From an uncultured Clostridia bacterium (lineage in GTDB: Bacteria; Bacillota; Clostridia; Christensenellales; UBA1242): a stretch of DNA of 45,753 bases. Both the position numbers and the translations under genes were made by a program. Position 1 is the first letter of the stretch. Each line of letters begins with the position of its first letter. The DNA lies in NCBI GenBank assembly GCA_947624415.1, contig CANQKH010000013.1, positions 1 to 45,753 on the forward strand, read 5' to 3'. Under the pieces are notes generated by a model, which was not told where the DNA came from, did not search any database, and saw only the letters and a program-made list of their open reading frames with translations. Below are positions 32,409-41,400 of the stretch, in pieces.

Positions 32409-33167
32409 ATGGAAAATCAAAGTAAATATGAGGATTTCTTTAATTCTGTCGACGAGTTAATAAATTGCAAGTTTTTAGTTGCAGAATATAAATTACAAAA
32501 AATGTTACAACAGTTAGCGGCAGCGGAGGATGTATGTTCTTTAATAGGAGAGTGCCTGGAACAATTTAATAGAGACAGAGAATTTGCAAAGGCATTTGTT
32601 CAAGATGGACAAGGCGATTTTATGTTTGTTCCACCTGAAGAAGAATACAAAATGCTTGCTTTGGTATTTTGCACACTTGTCGATATAGATGCCAAAAATA
32701 TTGAATTTACAGATTTTGTAAAAAGATTTTTTGGTAAAGATACAGACAATCCATTTAAAAATTTTGTTGATTCTATGATTGTGCCATTTAGAAATTTATT
32801 GGCGGAGGCGTTTGGCGGAGAGAAAAGAGAGAATACAAATACTGAAATATTCGCACAAGAAGAATTAGAGGAAAATGACCAAGTTCAACAATTTAATTTA
32901 AAAGAGGAGAATACATATCAAGAAACACAAGGCGAGGATAAGTTTGTTCGTGCCCAAAAGATTGCAGTTCAAATTTTAAGCCAACTAGAATATGCAAGAA
33001 ACGAATTTGCAAATGAAATGGCAAAAAAGATATGCAGGGCAATAGTGAGGACTACAGATATCAAAGACCTAGAAGTTACGCAATCGTTAGTTTTTGCGTT
33101 GAAGAGTTGCAAGGCAAAACAAGTGAAGTTTTTGGTTAAAGAAATAGAAGATTTATTCCTTAAATAA
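32409..33167 (+). CDS. acidic conserved protein of unknown function
   Basis: 252 residues from ATG 32409 (AGG five bases upstream; the upstream in-frame ATG at 32379 lies before the -10 box and cannot be on the mRNA). All-helical, acidic: N-terminal helical domain (about 1-140, KYEDFFNSVDELINCKFLVA onward), a disordered Glu/Gln linker (about 143-185), and a C-terminal helical domain (about 190-252, IAVQILSQLEYARNEFANEM onward). No enzyme motif or membrane segment. It is transcribed alone, from a divergent promoter to a strong terminator. Not recognised. Confidence 0.7.
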   Translation: MENQSKYEDFFNSVDELINCKFLVAEYKLQKMLQQLAAAEDVCSLIGECLEQFNRDREFAKAFVQDGQGDFMFVPPEEEYKMLALVFCTLVDIDAKNIEFTDFVKRFFGKDTDNPFKNFVDSMIVPFRNLLAEAFGGEKRENTNTEIFAQEELEENDQVQQFNLKEENTYQETQGEDKFVRAQKIAVQILSQLEYARNEFANEMAKKICRAIVRTTDIKDLEVTQSLVFALKSCKAKQVKFLVKEIEDLFLK

Positions 33168-34083
33168 TCATAATTAATATTGTTGCTATCACACAGGCAA
33201 AAATTGCCTGTGTGATTTTTTGTCCACAAAATAAAGATATAGGCATATTTAATCGATTAAGCATGGCGATAGATTGAAATATTGTGGATAGACCGCCAAA
33301 GCTGATTATAAAGGTAGCGGCTACAACTACCCATTTGCTACTATAAGCAGACGAAAGGTCTAAACATCCCTTTGTTATTTCAATAAGCCCAGACATTATG
33401 CTCGAAATTTTGGTTGGGAAAAGATTAAAAATAGGCGAGAGTGATGTTATGACTACAAAAAAGATCGCAATTATTGTTCCTACTGATATAATACTCAAGG
33501 CAGAATCTAAAACCATTTCTGAAAGATTGTTGCTTTTTACAGGCAAATTTGTTTGTTTTTTTAAAGGCTTGTCCTCTTTAATCTTTAAATTTCTATATAA
33601 AATTCCGTTTAACATTGCTCCCAATATGTGTGCAATAAAAATTATATATCCGTATGTGGAATTTTTTAACATCGATATTCCGACAGCACCTATAATAAAC
33701 ATTGGACCAGATGTTGAGCAGAAACTACACATCTTAAAAGCATCGCTTTTTGAAATTTTTCCTTGTTCGTATAAATCTGCAGTCATCTTGGCTCCAACGG
33801 GATAACCCGATACTATGCTTGTAAAAAATACAAGGGAAGAAATGGAGGGAGTTTTAAAAAGATTTTTACAGGGTTTATCAAAGACTTTTGACATTTTGTC
33901 AAGTGCGCCAGTAGACGATAGAACTTTTGTAAAAAATAAAAACGGAAGAACACTGGGTAAAACGTTAAATGCCCAAGCGGAGATTCCATTTAATGTTTGT
34001 GAAATATAAAGCGAGGGATTTATAATTGTGTTAATTATTATGTAAAAGACAAAAATTGATAAAAAAATCCTATAATTTTTCAT
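33160..34083 (-). CDS. ylbJ: YlbJ-type sporulation integral membrane protein
   Basis: 307 residues, polytopic. YlbJ-type proteins belong to the nucleoside-recognition (Gate) membrane family and are conserved in spore formers. Seen: FYIIINTIINPSLYISQTLN, GISAWAFNVLPSVLPFLFFT (the P-S-L-L-P-F motif), SGYPVGAKMTADLYEQGKIS and CSFCSTSGPMFIIGAVGISM (the C-x-x-x-G-P-x-F-x-x-G-x-V-G motif), then more membrane helices to the end. Length is a little short but complete. GGAG precedes the ATG. Its 3' end overlaps the previous gene by 8 bases and contains that gene's terminator. Confidence 0.82.
   Translation of the reverse strand: MKNYRIFLSIFVFYIIINTIINPSLYISQTLNGISAWAFNVLPSVLPFLFFTKVLSSTGALDKMSKVFDKPCKNLFKTPSISSLVFFTSIVSGYPVGAKMTADLYEQGKISKSDAFKMCSFCSTSGPMFIIGAVGISMLKNSTYGYIIFIAHILGAMLNGILYRNLKIKEDKPLKKQTNLPVKSNNLSEMVLDSALSIISVGTIIAIFFVVITSLSPIFNLFPTKISSIMSGLIEITKGCLDLSSAYSSKWVVVAATFIISFGGLSTIFQSIAMLNRLNMPISLFCGQKITQAIFACVIATILIMII
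33188..33221 (+). terminator. strong terminator of the acidic protein gene, inside the opposing coding region
   Basis: A 13-bp perfect stem (33188-33200 with 33204-33216, ATCACACAGGCAA / TTGCCTGTGTGAT) with an AAA loop, followed by TTTTT. It lies wholly within the last codons of the opposing ylbJ-type gene. Confidence 0.9.
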
Positions 34084-34099
34084 TAATTACTCCAAAGAT

Positions 34100-34129
34100 T
34101 TGACAAAGAGGTTTAAAATCTATTATACT
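34100..34129. promoter_or_regulatory. divergent pta / ylbJ-type promoters with overlapping -10 boxes
   Basis: Forward: TTGACA (34100-34105), 18 bases, TATACT (34124-34129). On the minus strand TATAAT (complement of 34122-34127) overlaps the forward -10. Polymerase can occupy only one at a time. A 79-base leader follows toward pta. Confidence 0.7.
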
Positions 34130-34208
34130 ATTGATAGTGGCTATTTAAATAAGATAGTCTATATATTCAATTTATTCATTATACGTTAGTTTTAGAAGGA
34201 ATTATTTA

Positions 34209-35210
34209 ATGAAAGATAAAATGATTTTTAAAAAAGTTGGTTCAACCTTGCGGACAATAGTATTTCCAGAAGCGGGGTTTAGTGATAGAACGCTTGAAGC
34301 GATTAAGATTATACAAAAAAACAAGATTGCAAAGCCAATATTAATTGGAGATGAAAGTGCGCTTGTTTTAAGAGATAAAAAACTGTCGGAATTCCAAATA
34401 ATTGATCCCAGCACATTTCAAGCGAGTGGGGAATTGGTAAAAAAATTGTATGAAAAAAGAAAAGAAAAAGGTCTAAGCCTTGAAGAAGCGGAAAAACTAG
34501 TTTTAAATCCATATTATTTTGGAACATTAATGGTTGAATGTGGTTATGCTGATGGTATGGTTGCAGGTGCTGAAACTGCTTCATCAAATGTAATAAGACC
34601 GGCGTTACAGATAATCAGGCCAAAGAAAAGAGGTGGGTTAGTCTCTTCATGCTTTTTGGTGTATGGTAAAAATAAGTTTTTAGGTGATAAGTGCTTATTG
34701 TTGGCAGATTGTGGAATAGTTGAAAATCCAAATGAAGATCAATTATATCAAATTGCCGTGCAAACAGTTGAGACTTTTAAAACCTTTGAACTTGGCGAGC
34801 CTAAGGTGGCATTTTTATCTTTTTCAACTAAAGGTTCTGCAGAGGATGAAGGGATTGATAAGATAAAGAGTGCATATAAAAAGTTTAAGAAAACAGGAAT
34901 TTGCTGTGATGGCGAAATTCAGTTTGATGCTGCAATGGTGGAAAGTGTTGCAAAACAGAAATGTCCGGATAGCGAGTTAAAGGGTGATGCGAATATTTTA
35001 ATTTTCCCTGATTTGAACAGTGGAAATATTTGCTATAAGGCAATGCAATATCTTGGCGGTGTTAATGCAATAGGACCGATAATTCAAGGCTTGAAAAAGC
35101 CAATAAATGATTTGTCTAGAGGTTGTAGTGTCGCTGACATAGTAAAAATGACTGCAGTTACGGTTTTACAAATAAATAAGGAGGATAAAAATGAAAATAT
35201 TAGTGATTAA
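34209..35210 (+). CDS. pta: phosphate acetyltransferase
   Basis: 333 residues, the usual short clostridial form. It converts acetyl-CoA and phosphate to acetyl phosphate and CoA in the cytoplasm; the acetate kinase encoded next makes ATP and acetate from it. Seen: TIVFPEAGFSDRTLEAIKII, ECGYADGMVAGAETASSNVI RPALQII (the D-G-M-V-A-G-A/S motif), SSCFLVYG, LLLADCGIV-x-P, FSTKGSAEDE, GEIQFDAAMV, and ANILIFPDLNSGNICYKAMQ. All match the family. GAAGGA precedes the ATG; it overlaps ackA by 20 bases. Confidence 0.95.
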   Translation: MKDKMIFKKVGSTLRTIVFPEAGFSDRTLEAIKIIQKNKIAKPILIGDESALVLRDKKLSEFQIIDPSTFQASGELVKKLYEKRKEKGLSLEEAEKLVLNPYYFGTLMVECGYADGMVAGAETASSNVIRPALQIIRPKKRGGLVSSCFLVYGKNKFLGDKCLLLADCGIVENPNEDQLYQIAVQTVETFKTFELGEPKVAFLSFSTKGSAEDEGIDKIKSAYKKFKKTGICCDGEIQFDAAMVESVAKQKCPDSELKGDANILIFPDLNSGNICYKAMQYLGGVNAIGPIIQGLKKPINDLSRGCSVADIVKMTAVTVLQINKEDKNENISD

Positions 35211-36396
35211 TGCTGGAAGTTCTTCATTGAAATTTCAACTTTTCAATATGGAAAATGAAGAAGTTATTGCTAAAGGAAATTGTGAGAAAATAGGGCTTGA
35301 AGGCTCATTTATTGGTTACAAAACTAGAGGAGATAAAAAAGAAGTAATGTATGATATGCCAAATCATACGGTTGCGATTCAAAAAGTTTTTGAAGTTCTT
35401 ACCGATAAAGAAGAAGGTGTTATAAAATCTGTTGATGAAATATCGGCAGTTGGGCACCGCTATGTTCAGGGCGGATGGCTTTTTGATAAAAGTGTTTTAA
35501 TAAACGATGATGTATTGGAAAAATTAGATAATTTAACTGAACTTTCACCATTGCATGCTCATGCCAACATGGCTGGAGTAAAGGGCTGTTTGGCAGTCAT
35601 GAAAAATACTCCACAAGTTGCAGTGTTTGATACATCATTCCATGCTACTATGCCGGCAAAGGCTTATATGTATGGAATAAAATACGAAGATTATGAAAAA
35701 TATCACATAAGGAAATATGGTTTTCATGGAACTAGCCATAGATATGTAAGTGCAGAATGTGCAAAAATGCTTGGTAAGAAATTAGAAGATTTAAAAATAA
35801 TTACTGTTCATATAGGAAATGGTTCATCAATAACTGCCGTTGACCATGGCAAGAGTGTTGATACTACAATGGGCTTGACTCCTCTTGAAGGTTTGATTAT
35901 GGGAACTAGATCTGGAGACTTGGATCCATCAGTTGTAAGTTATCTTGCAGAAAAGAAGGGAATGACAGCAAGCGAAGTTGTAAATTATCTTAATAAGCAA
36001 AGTGGTATAATGGGAGTAAGCGGTGTTTCAAGCGATATGCGAGAAATTAATAGTGCGATTAGGGCTGGAAATGAAAGAGCAAGGTTGGCTCTCGATATGC
36101 TCATATATCGCGTAAAGAAATACATAGGTTCATACATGGCTGTTTTAGGTGGTGCTGATGCGATTGTATTCACTGGCGGAATTGGAGAAAATCAAGAAGA
36201 CTTAAGAGAATTGTCTCTTGAGGGGATGGAGTATTGCGGCATTGAAATTGATAAGGATAAAAACAATCATTTGCCAAGAGGCACAGCCGAAGAGATAAGT
36301 TCTAAAAATTCAAAGGTAAAAGTATTTAGAATACCAACAGATGAGGAAAAGTTGATTGCAAGGGATACGATGGCTTTAGTAGAAAAAAAGAATTAA
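35191..36396 (+). CDS. ackA: acetate kinase
   Basis: 401 residues. It makes acetate and ATP from acetyl phosphate and ADP, the energy-yielding end of acetate fermentation. Seen: MKILVINAGSSSLKFQLFNM at the start (family signature), GHRYVQGG, FDTSFHATMPAKAYMYGIKY, RKYGFHGTSHRYVS, VHIGNGSSI, DTTMGLTPLEGLIMGTRSGD and FTGGIGENQ. All are canonical. GGAGG precedes the ATG, and the start lies inside the pta end, so the two form one operon. Confidence 0.97.
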   Translation: MKILVINAGSSSLKFQLFNMENEEVIAKGNCEKIGLEGSFIGYKTRGDKKEVMYDMPNHTVAIQKVFEVLTDKEEGVIKSVDEISAVGHRYVQGGWLFDKSVLINDDVLEKLDNLTELSPLHAHANMAGVKGCLAVMKNTPQVAVFDTSFHATMPAKAYMYGIKYEDYEKYHIRKYGFHGTSHRYVSAECAKMLGKKLEDLKIITVHIGNGSSITAVDHGKSVDTTMGLTPLEGLIMGTRSGDLDPSVVSYLAEKKGMTASEVVNYLNKQSGIMGVSGVSSDMREINSAIRAGNERARLALDMLIYRVKKYIGSYMAVLGGADAIVFTGGIGENQEDLRELSLEGMEYCGIEIDKDKNNHLPRGTAEEISSKNSKVKVFRIPTDEEKLIARDTMALVEKKN

Positions 36397-36414
36397 TAAT
36401 GTTAGAAAAAATAC

Positions 36415-36443
36415 TTGACAAATAGATTAAATTTAACTATAAT
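36415..36443 (+). promoter_or_regulatory. consensus promoter of rpmF
   Basis: TTGACA, exactly 17 bases, TATAAT; start of transcription near 36450, followed by AAGGAGG before the ATG. The match to the vegetative consensus fits a highly expressed ribosomal gene. Confidence 0.85.
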
Positions 36444-36476
36444 TGTTAAGCATGATGATATTTAAGGAGGAAAGAG

Positions 36477-36668
36477 ATGGCAGTTCCAAAGCATAAGGTT
36501 TCAAAAGAAAGAGGAAATAAAAGACATTCAGCAAATTCAGTTGCAGTAGCACCAACATTGGTAGAGTGCCCAAAATGTCATGAGATGAAAAAACCTCACA
36601 CAGTTTGCAAGAAGTGTGGAACTTATAAAGGTGAAACCGTTATTAAGCAAAAAGAAGAAACAAAATAA
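36477..36668 (+). CDS. rpmF: 50S ribosomal protein L32
   Basis: 63 residues. Starts MAVPKHKVSKERGNKRHSAN like other L32 proteins and has the zinc ribbon CPKC (31, 34) and CKKC (44, 47), the zinc-binding form. It binds the large subunit. The common upstream partner (the DUF177/YceD gene) is absent; the gene has its own promoter and terminator, so it is a single-gene unit here. Confidence 0.97.
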   Translation: MAVPKHKVSKERGNKRHSANSVAVAPTLVECPKCHEMKKPHTVCKKCGTYKGETVIKQKEETK

Positions 36669-36677
36669 ATTGTTAAG

Positions 36678-36708
36678 AGTTCTTGTAATGTTATGCAAGA
36701 ACTTTTTT
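36678..36708 (+). terminator. terminator of rpmF
   Basis: AGTTCTTG / CAAGAACT stem (36678-36685 and 36696-36703) followed by TTTTTT. It lies 10 bases after the L32 stop. Confidence 0.85.
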
Positions 36709-36734
36709 AATTCAAACATACAACATTTGGTATT

Positions 36735-36762
36735 TTGTATGTAAGACATAATACAATATAAT
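36735..36762 (+). promoter_or_regulatory. candidate promoter of the plsX operon
   Basis: TTGTAT, 16 bases, TATAAT; a leader of about 80 bases of very AT-rich DNA follows. I see no FapR-like operator. Because the region is so AT-rich, other -10-like sites exist. Confidence 0.35.
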
Positions 36763-36850
36763 ATTCAAATTATTTTCGTAAAAAATATTGCTTTTTTTTA
36801 TTATATTTGTTATTATATATAAAGTAATTCTAAAGTTAAAAGGTGAAAAT

Positions 36851-37873
36851 ATGGAAAACGTAAAAGTTGTAGTTGATGCATATGGTGGAGATAATGCTCC
36901 ACTTGAAATTGTAGAGGGCGTAAAACTTGCGCTTGATGCAAATAAGGATTTAACAATTGTTCTATGTGGAAAGCAGGATGATCTAAAAAAATTAATTACA
37001 GGATACGAGCAAAGGATTGAGATTGTTGATGCTGATGAGATAATTTTAAACGAAGATCATCCCACACAAGCAATAAGACATAAAAAAAATTCTTCACTTG
37101 TAAAAGCGTATGATGTGCTAAAAGATAGAGATGATGTTATAGGTCTTGTTTCTGCTGGAAGCACAGGAGCAGTTCTTGCTGGTGCGATAATGAAAATAGG
37201 TCGAATACATGGTATATCAAGACCGGCACTCGCTCCTATTTTGCCAACCAAAAAAGATTCAGATGTCATAATAATTGATAGTGGTGCTAATATTGATTGT
37301 AAGCCAATCAATCTTTTACATTTTGCTCTTATGGGAGCAGCGTATTATTCAATTATATATAAAAGTGATAAGCCTAGAGTTGCACTTTTAAATAATGGAA
37401 CCGAAGAAGGAAAAGGCAACGAACTTGCAAAGGAAAGTTATACACTTTTAAAAAATGCACCTATAAACTTTATTGGAAATAAAGAAGGCAGAGATTTCAT
37501 GAGTGGTGATATAGATGTTTTAGTTACTGATGGGTTTGCAGGAAATGCACTTTTAAAAGGAACTGAGGGGGCGGTTAGTGCCGTTCTATCTATTTTAAAG
37601 AAAAGCATAAAATCTCATTTTTTAAGTAAAATTGGATATATTTTTATGCGAAAAACTTTTAAAGAGATAAAAAATAGAATCGATATTATAAATAAACATG
37701 GAGGCTCTCCTTTGCTCGGTTGTAAAAAATTAGTTGTTAAGAATCATGGGTCATGTAAACGAAATAATATCAAGGCATCTATTGAGCAAACAATAGTTTT
37801 ATATGAAAATCAATTAAACAAAAAAATCGAAGAGGCTTTAAATAATTTAGATTTTGAGGAGCAAAATGCGTAG
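36851..37873 (+). CDS. plsX: phosphate acyltransferase PlsX
   Basis: 340 residues from ATG 36851 (AGGTG upstream; the longer frame starts in the AT-rich leader). It makes acyl phosphate from acyl-ACP, feeding PlsY in phospholipid synthesis; peripheral at the membrane. Seen: VVVDAYGGDNAPLEIVEGVK, HPTQAIRHKKNSSLVKAYDV, GLVSAGSTGAVLAGAIMKIG, RPALAPILP, LLNNGTEEGKGNELAKESY, GDIDVLVTDGFAGNALLKG and HGGSPLLGC. Typical length and motifs. The usual acpP partner is not next to it. Overlaps rnc by 8 bases. Confidence 0.95.
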   Translation: MENVKVVVDAYGGDNAPLEIVEGVKLALDANKDLTIVLCGKQDDLKKLITGYEQRIEIVDADEIILNEDHPTQAIRHKKNSSLVKAYDVLKDRDDVIGLVSAGSTGAVLAGAIMKIGRIHGISRPALAPILPTKKDSDVIIIDSGANIDCKPINLLHFALMGAAYYSIIYKSDKPRVALLNNGTEEGKGNELAKESYTLLKNAPINFIGNKEGRDFMSGDIDVLVTDGFAGNALLKGTEGAVSAVLSILKKSIKSHFLSKIGYIFMRKTFKEIKNRIDIINKHGGSPLLGCKKLVVKNHGSCKRNNIKASIEQTIVLYENQLNKKIEEALNNLDFEEQNA

Positions 37874-38492
37874 TATTGGTTATGTTTTCAAAAATAAATC
37901 ATTATACATAAGAGCTTTAACTCATTCTTCAAAATCTGACAATAACTATGAAAGATTGGAATTTTTAGGAGATAGTATACTTGATTTTTTGGTTGGTGAA
38001 TATTTTTACCGTAATTGTGATGAATCCGAAGGAAAACTAAGTGTGCATAGAAGCCATTTTGTATCTGAGGTATATTTGTCAAAAATTTTTGATGATTTAA
38101 GTCTTGAGCAAGAAGTGATGATGGGAAAAAGTTATCAAGGAAAACTCTCAAAATCAATAAAGGGAGATGTCATAGAAGCATTGATAGCAGCAATTTACTT
38201 AGATGGAGGACTTGAAAATGCAAAAAAATTTGTGTATGACAATTTTGAACTTGATAGTTATAAAAACATTATTGATGAAAATTATAAATCGAGACTGCAA
38301 GAATTGGTTCAGGGTAATTTTAAATGCAAAATGTCCTATGATACTATTCTAACGGACAAAGGATTTATGGCGACTTTTTATATGGACGAAGATAAAATTG
38401 CGACTGGTTATGGAATGACAAAACAGGAAGCAGAGCAAATGGCTGCAAAAGGTGCAATAAGCAAATTGTTTGTAATTAAGGGGATGAAATGA
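37866..38492 (+). CDS. rnc: ribonuclease III
   Basis: 208 residues from ATG 37866 (GAGGAG just upstream). It cuts double-stranded RNA in rRNA and mRNA processing as a dimer with Mg2+. Catalytic signature ERLEFLGDS at 29-37 (D36), and GDVIEALIAAIYLDGG (D101, E104). The C-terminal dsRNA-binding domain starts near 140 (YKSRLQELVQG) and ends with the KxAEQxAAKxA-type helix (KQEAEQMAAKGAISKL). Slightly shorter than usual at the N-terminus but complete. Overlaps smc by 4 bases. Confidence 0.95.
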   Translation: MRSIGYVFKNKSLYIRALTHSSKSDNNYERLEFLGDSILDFLVGEYFYRNCDESEGKLSVHRSHFVSEVYLSKIFDDLSLEQEVMMGKSYQGKLSKSIKGDVIEALIAAIYLDGGLENAKKFVYDNFELDSYKNIIDENYKSRLQELVQGNFKCKMSYDTILTDKGFMATFYMDEDKIATGYGMTKQEAEQMAAKGAISKLFVIKGMK

Positions 38493-41400
38493 TTTTTAAA
38501 AAGATAGAAATGGTGGGCTTTAAATCATTTGCCGACAGAACGATTATTGAATTTAACGATAACTTTACTGCGATTGTGGGTCCAAATGGATGTGGAAAAA
38601 GTAATGTATCTGATGCCATAAGATGGGTTCTTGGCGAACAAAGTGCAAAAATGCTACGTGGTAATAATATGCAAGATGTAATTTTTAACGGAACAGAGAA
38701 ACGAAAAAGTTTATCTTATTGCGAAGTAACTCTTACTTTTGATAATACCACAAGATTTTTTGACTTTGATTATGACGAACTTGCAGTTACTAGAAAATTA
38801 TATAGATCGGGGGAAAGCGAGTATTTAATAAATAAAAACACCTGTCATTTACGAGATATCAAAAACTTATTATTTAATCGCGGTCTTGGGAAAAATGGTT
38901 ATTCTGTCATCAGTCAAGGTAAAGTTACTGAACTTGTAGATTCAAAACCTGAGGACAGAAGGGCAATGTTTGAAGATGCGGCAGGGATTTCAAAATATAA
39001 GAATGACAAAGAAGAAGCTCAACGAAAATTAGAGAGAACAAATGACAATCTTACTAGATTAAGGGATATTATTGCAGAAATTGACAGGCAAATGGGGCCT
39101 TTAAAAAGACAGGCAGAAAATGCAAAAAAATATTTAGAGTATAAGGATAAACTTAAAGATTTAGAAATTAATGCTTATATTTATCAATATGAAAATGCAA
39201 GCACTGTTAAAAATGCTATTAATTTAAAATTAGATGCAATAAATAGACAACTCAACTTGAGAAATGACGATTTGAATGCGGCAAATAATGCTTATGATAA
39301 GGCAATGTTTGAATTAGATAATTTTGATAAAACTCTTGCATCATTGAATGAAAAAATATTAGATTTGACAGTTGGACTAGAGAAACAGGAAAGTGAAACT
39401 AAAATTGCACGAGAGAGAATTAATTTCACTTTAAAAGAAAATGATAGATTAAATTTCGACAACACTAATTGTGAAAAAGCAATTGAAACAGGTGGAGAAG
39501 AAAAGAAGAAAAAAGAAAGTGAACTTGTAAATTTAAAAGCAAATTTGCAGGCATTGGAAAACTCTTTTGACGAATTATCTGAAAGTTATTTAAAATTAGC
39601 AAAAGAATTAACTTTAAGTGAAAGTGAAGCAGGAGAAAGTCAACAAAAGGTTATTGAAACATTAGGTTCTCTTAGCGATATAAAAAGTTCTGTTTCAAGG
39701 CTTAATGCAGAGAAAGAATTACTTAGCAATAATCTTAAAAATCTTGAGGAAGATATAGATAATTTATCTACAAGAAAGCATGAAAATGAAAATTTTTTCA
39801 TGGACACCCAAAATCAACTAAATAAAAAAGAAAGTGAATTGTCCCAAATAAAAGCAAAGATTGAGGATTTGACAAGCAAAAACTATATTCAAGAGAGAAA
39901 AATTCATGACGTTAACAATGAGAAAGCAAATATAGTTACGCAAATAACGGTTTATGAAAATAGAAAAAAGCTTTTGACAGAACTTCAAAACGAATATGAT
40001 GGTTACACTTTCGCAGTAAAGAAATTACTTAAAGAAAGTGATAGAAATCCAAATATAAAAAATAAAATTATAGGAGTTGTTGCTTCTCTTATTAAAGTTC
40101 CTGAAAAGTTTGAAACGGCAATAGAAGTTGCACTTGGTGGGGCATTGCAAAATATTGTTACATATGATGAAGAAGGTGCAAAATTTCTTATTAAATTCCT
40201 TAAAGACAATTCTTTCGGTAGAGCAACATTTTTGCCAGTTTCAACAATGAAAAGAAGGGGTTTGGACAAAAAATTATTAAGTGGCCACCCAGGATGTTAT
40301 GGACTTGCAAGTGAATTAGTAGATTTTGATAATCAAATAGCAAGTGTTGTATCAAATCTTTTGGGAGCAACGGTTATTGTTGAAAATCTTGATTATGCGG
40401 TTCAACTCGCAAGAGCAACAAAATATTCATTTAGGATTGTTACTCTTGAAGGCGATGTAATTAGCAACCAAGGTTCTTTAACTGGAGGAAGTAAAAAGGC
40501 AGAGTCTTCAAATCTTATGGGCAGAGAAAGAGAAATTGAAACACTTGGAAAAGATATTTTGAAGTTGGAAGAGAGATTAAAAGCAATAGAAAAAGAAATC
40601 TTGGAATATAACAATAGTTTGGCCACTCAAAAAACAGCACTAGGAAATTTGACGGAGCAGCGTAATAGTTTGGAAATATTAATTGCGTCTCAAAGAGAAA
40701 AGTATGAAAAATACAAGGCAAGCATTGAAGAGGCTGTTGATAATATTAATGTTACTCAAATGGAAGCAAACACCGTTAGAAATAAAATAAAATTAATTGA
40801 TGAGGATTTATCGCGTTCTGAAAAGATAGAGTCCGCACTATCAGGAAACAAGGAAGATGCGGATTTAATAATAAGAGAGAAAAAAGAACAATATGAAAGA
40901 TTGCGTCAAAGAAGAGATGAAATAAATAACAATATTTTATCAGTAAAAGTGGAAATAGCGGAGGCAAAGACTAAAATTGATTCTATTGAAGATGACATAA
41001 GACGTATTGAAACTGAAATTGGAAGACAACAATCAATAGCAGCAAGCACATTAGAACAAATTAAGAAAAATGAGGAATTTATTGCAAGTAGTGAACAAAT
41101 GATAAAGGAAAAACTTGCATCTGCACCAACTTCTGCAAAGAAAACAGAACTTGAACAATATTCTCAAAAGAAACAGCAAACAGAAAGTGAAAAATATGTG
41201 TTGTCAAATAAAATAAAAGAATTAGATGGGCAGAGAACAATGCTAACAAATGAAATATCTGGTATTAAAGATAAAAAGTATGCTGAGGAAATGAACTTGT
41301 CAAGAGTTGATACCGAATTAGAACAGATGCAAGAACGAATTTATGAGGAGTATTCTCTTACTTATTCAACTTGTCTTGAATTTAGAAGGGCCGACTTTAA

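Noticed and set aside
33398-34009. Forward open frames opposite the ylbJ-type gene
   Set aside because: They are antisense shadows of a clear multi-pass membrane protein with intact family motifs.
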